This document shows, in pieces, positions 5,373 to 8,376 of a DNA stretch of 8,376 bases; within the stretch, counting starts at the first letter, position 1; every line of letters begins with the position of its first letter. Under the pieces are notes generated by a model, which saw only the letters and a list, made by a program, of their open reading frames with translations, did not search any database and had not been told where the DNA came from. The stretch is taken from contig CABVAY010000058.1 of assembly GCA_902496455.1 (NCBI GenBank), positions 1 through 8,376 on the forward strand. The letters run 5' to 3'. Position numbers and translations under genes: made by a program. Source of the DNA: an uncultured Collinsella sp. (GTDB lineage Bacteria > Actinomycetota > Coriobacteriia > Coriobacteriales > Coriobacteriaceae).

Positions 5373-6140
5373 ATGGCAGGCGAATCTTATGCAATTCCCC
5401 CCAAAGATCGTGCTGTTGAGGGAATTCTTTGGTATATCCAGCACCATCAGCTTGCCGGCGGCGATCGCCTGCCGGCCGAGCGCGTGCTGTGCGAAGAGAT
5501 TGGCGTTTCGCGTACGGCGTTGCGTGCCGGTATCGCGCGGCTTATCTCGTGTGGAACGCTCGAGAGCCGTCACGGATCGGGCACGTATGTGTGTCCTCCC
5601 AAGCCGCTGAATATCTTCCAGGAAACGTATAACTTTTCCGATGCTGTGCGGACTGCCGGCCTGCACCCCTCTTCTCGTCTGGTTTCCACCGGGACCATCG
5701 AGGCGGATGAGGCGCTTGCCGACAAGCTTGGGGTGGCTGTAGGCGCTCCCTTGCTCCGCATGCAGCGCGTTCGACTTATTGAGGGCGAGCCGACGTCAAT
5801 CGAGACGGCTCACGTTAACCTGTCCCTGTGCCCATCGCTTATCGAGCACGATTTTGAGTGCGAGAGCCTTTACGATGTCTTGCTCAAAGAAGGTGGCGTG
5901 CGTGTTGAGCATGGACGTGAGCATATCTCCATCTCGCGTTTGAACGCCGAAGAGGCCGAGCTGCTCCAGCAAGAAGAGGGAACGCCGGTGTTCTATGAGA
6001 GCTCGATCGAATTTGATAAGGACATGCGTTTTGTGGAGCATTGCAATTCGGTGATTTTGCCCACAAAGTTCCGCTTTGCCGATAACGGCGAAGAGAACGG
6101 CATGAGGAGCGTGGCAGGTGAACAATGGCTGAAACAGTAG
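5373..6140 (+). CDS. GntR-family (HutC/UTRA subfamily) regulator 1
   Basis: Transcription factor of 255 aa. The N-terminal winged helix-turn-helix spans about 14-75, with the family signature LPAERVLCEEIGVSRTALR (33-51) and the wing ESRHGSGTYV (64-73). The C-terminal UTRA ligand domain covers about 88-236, with LLRMQRVRLIEGEPTSIETAHVN (127-149) typical of a sugar- or amine-phosphate-sensing pocket. The first helix lacks the usual IYxQI-type opening and reads KDRAVEGILWYIQHHQ instead. TGAGGAG sits 8 nt before the ATG, 38 bp after the 162-aa protein gene. The end overlaps regulator 2 by 16 bp, so translation is probably coupled. Likely targets are the SIS genes downstream, through the palindrome at 6895-6904. 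Being the more divergent of the pair, it might instead form a heterodimer or bind other sites. Confidence 0.9.
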   Translation: MAGESYAIPPKDRAVEGILWYIQHHQLAGGDRLPAERVLCEEIGVSRTALRAGIARLISCGTLESRHGSGTYVCPPKPLNIFQETYNFSDAVRTAGLHPSSRLVSTGTIEADEALADKLGVAVGAPLLRMQRVRLIEGEPTSIETAHVNLSLCPSLIEHDFECESLYDVLLKEGGVRVEHGREHISISRLNAEEAELLQQEEGTPVFYESSIEFDKDMRFVEHCNSVILPTKFRFADNGEENGMRSVAGEQWLKQ

Positions 6141-6838
6141 ATGCCACCCCGGTTTATATGCGCATTCGACGCCGCATCGAGGAACGTATCGAGCGCAGTA
6201 TATATCCCACGGGTTCCATGATTCCGTCCGAAAAAGACCTTGCCGAGGAATTTGGTACGACACGCTTGACCATCCGAAGCGCTGTCGATGAGCTGGTTCG
6301 GCGCGGGCAGATTCGCCGTGTTCGGGGAAAAGGTGCCTTTGTGGCGCAGAAAGTACCTGCTTTTTTTGAACGCACGGTCGGTTTCCGTGAATCGGTCCGT
6401 GCTTCGGGCGGCGAGCCGTCCGTCCGTATTCTCGCGCGTTCCAAGCGTTATGCGGGGCCATATTACGCCGACCTGTTTGGCATCGCCGAGGACGACCTGC
6501 TCTATTCCGTTCGACGCCTGAACTGCATAAACGGTAGCCCCGTATCGATTGAGACGGCGCTGATTCCCTGCCTGCTGTTCCCAACCATCGAAGATATTGA
6601 CGTGTCGGTCTTCAGTTTGTACGAGACCTATGAGATGCTGGGCCGAAAGCCAGTCATGGCACAGGAAAAGCTCGATATCGAAGCGCTGGGCGCACGAGAT
6701 GCCGGCCTCCTTGGACTGGAACAGGGCGATCTTGTTTTGCTTTTGGAATGCGTGAGCTATGACGCGAGCGGTCAGGCTATCGAGTATGTAAAGTCCTTCA
6801 ATCGTGGCGATACGGGCGGCTACACCTATACGTACTAG
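6125..6838 (+). CDS. GntR-family (HutC/UTRA subfamily) regulator 2
   Basis: 237-aa transcription factor with a canonical GntR head: PVYMRIRRRIEERIERSIYP (9-28), then IPSEKDLAEEFGTTRLTIR (33-51) and the wing RVRGKGAFV (65-73). The UTRA domain (about 83-230) includes LLYSVRRLNCINGSPVSIET (125-144) and LVLLLECVSYDASGQAIEYV (203-222). Proteins of this subfamily usually repress a neighbouring catabolic operon until a phosphorylated substrate binds. The ATG lies inside the end of regulator 1, preceded by AGGTG 4 nt upstream and GAGGAG further up. It is followed by 193 bp of control region and then two SIS-domain genes, which are the natural targets. The two regulators are clearly related but too different to be a recent duplication. 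Confidence 0.93.
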   Translation: MAETVDATPVYMRIRRRIEERIERSIYPTGSMIPSEKDLAEEFGTTRLTIRSAVDELVRRGQIRRVRGKGAFVAQKVPAFFERTVGFRESVRASGGEPSVRILARSKRYAGPYYADLFGIAEDDLLYSVRRLNCINGSPVSIETALIPCLLFPTIEDIDVSVFSLYETYEMLGRKPVMAQEKLDIEALGARDAGLLGLEQGDLVLLLECVSYDASGQAIEYVKSFNRGDTGGYTYTY

Positions 6839-6859
6839 CTGGTATTTTGTGAATAACGG

Positions 6860-6879
6860 CTGGGAAACTAACCAGTTTT
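6860..6879 (+). terminator. Weak hairpin after the GntR pair (doubtful terminator)
   Basis: AAACT (6865-6869) and AGTTT (6874-6878) pair around an AACC loop and end in TTTT. CTGG/CCAG (6860-6863 with 6872-6875) is an alternative. At 5 bp the stem is too weak to be a confident terminator; it may allow partial read-through into the SIS genes. Confidence 0.25.
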
Positions 6880-6894
6880 GATCGTTGGGTCAGC

Positions 6895-6904
6895 TGTATA
6901 TACA
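6895..6904. promoter_or_regulatory. HutC-type GntR operator candidate TGTATATACA
   Basis: The perfect 10-bp palindrome TGTATATACA contains GTATATAC, which fits the HutC-subfamily operator consensus GTMTAKAC (known for UTRA-containing GntR proteins). Allowing one mismatch each side it extends to GCTGTATATACAAC. An outer dyad, TTTTGA (6876-6881) and TCAAAA (6917-6922), is centred within half a base of it. It lies 128 bp before the SIS gene start codon and just after the two GntR genes. No second full match was seen elsewhere in the window. Confidence 0.6.
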
Positions 6905-7031
6905 ACCTTACAGGGCTCAAAATCGACCGTTTGCCGATGGGGATAAATTAATCGACAAAGAGGTATCAAAAAGCCGTAACCTGTAACTGTGATTGGCATC
7001 AAATACTAATGATTTGTTACGAGGTGAGACG

Positions 7032-8147
7032 ATGAAGATGCTCGATTACGTTCAGCTTGCCCATGTGCGTATGGGGGAGAACCTCGAGCGTTCGTCTGAG
7101 CTGGTAGCGCAGCTCGTTGATATTTTCCAGTCCGGTTCTTTTGACGCGCTGCGCATCGTTGCTTCGGGTTCGTCGCGCCATGCCGCCGATTGCGCCCGCG
7201 ATTACCTGCAAGATGCCCTGCAAATGCAGGTGTCCGTTGTGACGCCCGAGGCCTTCGTTGATTTTGAACACACCTATCCGCAGCATGCGCTCAACATTGC
7301 CGTTTCGCAGAGTGGCTATTCGACCAATACGATTGCGGCGCTCGATTACATGCGCGCACACGATATGGCTGCAGTTGCGCTCACGGCAAACGTCGAGGCA
7401 CCCATCAAGGAACACGCTGACATCGTTCTTGACTACGGTGTGGGCGTCGAGTCGGTGGACTTTGTGACTCTGGGCGTCGAGGTGCTCGTTGAGTACCTGG
7501 TGCTCTTTGGTATTTACGGCGGTCAGGCGCGCGGAACGATTGACGCCAAGGGCGTTGCCCAGCGTCTTGACGACCTGCGCGAGGCCATCCAGGCCAATGC
7601 CGTGATGTGCAAGACCGCCGAGGCATATGTCCAAGACCACATGCTCGAGCTTTCTGAGCACACGCCCGCCATGGTCGTCGGCAACGGCCCCAACTATGGC
7701 GTTGCCGAAGAGGCGGCCCTCAAGCTGAGCGAGACCATCAAGATTCCTGCCATGCATCACGAAGGCGAGGAGTTCGTCCACGGTCCCGAGATGCAGATCG
7801 TTCCGGGCTATCTGGTGTTTATCGTCGACGATCCGCAGGGGTCGGAGCGTCTTGCGATTATCGCTGATGCGCTATCGAACGTTACGACAAAAACGGTGCT
7901 GCTCACGGCCCATCCCAAGGGTAGGGCTCACGAGGTTGCGGTGCCTCAGGTGGCTCCGCTGCTCAGCGCAATTCCCAATCTTGTGTTCTTCCAGACGATT
8001 GCGGCCATGATAGCCGAGCGTCTGAAGTCATGGGACGTGCACCCGTATCTCGATGCCGTCTCCAAGCAAATGGAGGTCAAGGCAGAGGGCTACGAAGAGT
8101 CAGTCAATGCGCTTAAGGCCAAAGCGGCCGAGTGTTACGGAATGTAA
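7032..8147 (+). CDS. Two-SIS-domain sugar-phosphate isomerase/deglycase-like protein
   Basis: 371-aa cytoplasmic enzyme with the architecture of the isomerase half of GlmS. SIS domain 1 has ASGSSRHAAD (44-53) and the phosphate-binding SQSGYSTNT (92-100). SIS domain 2 has GNGPNYGVAEEAALKLSE (217-234) and EGEEFVHGP (244-252). Aligned by eye with E. coli GlmS, Glu227, Lys231, Glu234 and His250 match the isomerase residues Glu481, Lys485, Glu488 and His504. Lys345 in VSKQMEVK lies where Lys603 would be. There is no glutaminase domain, so it should not use glutamine. Likely reactions are sugar-phosphate isomerisation with deamination, or deglycation of a 6-phosphorylated sugar-amine (FrlB/GfrE/GfrF-like). 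GAGGTG lies 5 nt before the ATG at 7032; an upstream in-frame TTG at 6993 lacks this. Probably the first gene of an operon controlled by the two GntR proteins. Confidence 0.88.
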   Translation: MKMLDYVQLAHVRMGENLERSSELVAQLVDIFQSGSFDALRIVASGSSRHAADCARDYLQDALQMQVSVVTPEAFVDFEHTYPQHALNIAVSQSGYSTNTIAALDYMRAHDMAAVALTANVEAPIKEHADIVLDYGVGVESVDFVTLGVEVLVEYLVLFGIYGGQARGTIDAKGVAQRLDDLREAIQANAVMCKTAEAYVQDHMLELSEHTPAMVVGNGPNYGVAEEAALKLSETIKIPAMHHEGEEFVHGPEMQIVPGYLVFIVDDPQGSERLAIIADALSNVTTKTVLLTAHPKGRAHEVAVPQVAPLLSAIPNLVFFQTIAAMIAERLKSWDVHPYLDAVSKQMEVKAEGYEESVNALKAKAAECYGM

Positions 8148-8148
8148 G

Positions 8149-8171
8149 CGGGTTTTGATGCCCGTTGGCAT
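8149..8171 (+). other. Intercistronic alternative hairpins between the SIS genes
   Basis: Within the 60-bp gap, CGGG (8149-8152) can pair with CCCG (8161-8164), or ATGCC (8158-8162) with GGCAT (8167-8171). The two are mutually exclusive. No T-run follows, so read-through into the next SIS gene is expected. They could tune mRNA stability or the relative expression of the two enzymes. Confidence 0.3.
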
Positions 8172-8207
8172 GGGGGATGTGGAAACAACCCCAGAAAGGA
8201 GAGACAA

Positions 8208-8376
8208 ATGAAGGAAACCGAGAAGATCGAGATCATGCATTTCGACCAGGAGGGCTATCTCGAGGACGGCAAGGCGCTCTACGAGACCGGCAAGAAGATG
8301 ACCGCGCTCGCCGACAAGGTTGCCGACGAGGGCTACGACGCCGTGTTCCTGATGGGCGTCGGCGGCACCTGGGACG
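8208..8376 (+). CDS. Second SIS-domain protein, partial (3' end outside window)
   Basis: Only 56 codons are visible. After MKETEKIEIMHFDQEGYLED, a helical segment (about 21-40) leads to DAVFLMGVGGTWD (44-56). This is the first strand and glycine turn of a SIS domain, in the position of the VACGSPL-type loop of fructoselysine-6-phosphate deglycase. AAAGGAGAG (8195-8203) precedes the ATG with ideal spacing, one of the strongest ribosome sites in the window. Lying 60 bp after another SIS gene, it makes a paired-SIS arrangement like gfrE-gfrF of glucoselysine utilisation. That comparison rests on the short N-terminus and the gene order and is tentative; another sugar-phosphate isomerase is possible. 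Confidence 0.75.
   Translation, partial: MKETEKIEIMHFDQEGYLEDGKALYETGKKMTALADKVADEGYDAVFLMGVGGTWD

Noticed and set aside
6196..6206. GTATATAT inside regulator 2 as a second HutC operator
   Set aside because: Only 7 of 8 positions fit, it is not palindromic in full and lies within coding sequence.
5796..6584. 262-codon minus-strand frame across the two GntR genes
   Set aside because: Spans the junction of two real genes on the opposite strand; its composition is that of a shadow frame.
7017..7781. 254-codon minus-strand frame opposite the SIS gene
   Set aside because: Antisense to the conserved SIS motifs.

Overview
This is a GC-rich chromosomal segment that looks like a human-gut actinobacterium of the Coriobacteriia, most likely Collinsella or a close relative. 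That assignment is an inference from codon and GC character, strong AAGGAGG-type ribosome sites, AT-rich promoter boxes in a GC-rich background, and the gene repertoire. No rRNA or other phylogenetic marker is present to prove it. No tRNA, rRNA, CRISPR array, insertion sequence or phage gene was seen.

Layout. (i) 1-722, minus strand: galE (UDP-glucose 4-epimerase), cut at its 3' end by the window edge. (ii) 723-988: a 266-bp divergent intergenic region with a galE -10 box, an AT-rich repeat cluster and a structured leader. (iii) 989-2194, plus: an exported PcsB-like coiled-coil protein with a C-terminal papain-like (CHAP/NlpC-P60-type) peptidoglycan hydrolase domain. (iv) 2214-2344: a 131-bp palindromic element with perfect 31-bp arms, then a rho-independent terminator at 2398-2424. 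(v) 2423-3385, minus: murB. (vi) 3569-4597, plus: a LacI-family regulator, divergent from murB. (vii) 4652-4724: a second, unrelated long palindrome. (viii) 4846-6838, plus: an uncharacterised 162-aa protein followed by two tandem GntR/UTRA (HutC-subfamily) regulators that overlap by 16 bp. (ix) 6839-7031: a control region with a HutC-type operator match. (x) 7032-8147 and 8208-end: two consecutive SIS-domain proteins, the second cut by the window edge.

How the parts fit. The left half deals with cell-envelope sugars and wall: galE supplies UDP-galactose/UDP-glucose, murB makes UDP-MurNAc, and the 401-aa protein remodels peptidoglycan outside the membrane. The right half looks like the start of a catabolic locus for a phosphorylated amino sugar or sugar-amine (Amadori) compound. 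It has two UTRA regulators that should sense a small sugar-phosphate-type ligand, an operator matching their subfamily consensus, and a pair of SIS enzymes. Paired SIS deglycases are known from fructoselysine/glucoselysine utilisation (frl and gfr systems), and fructoselysine breakdown has been reported in gut Collinsella. A transporter, probably a PTS, would be expected just past the right edge, but it is not visible here.

The least explained sequence is non-coding: the two long palindromes, a shared TACCG-N4-GGTAAAGTG box upstream of both the LacI gene and the 162-aa protein gene, and the nested dyad in front of the SIS genes.
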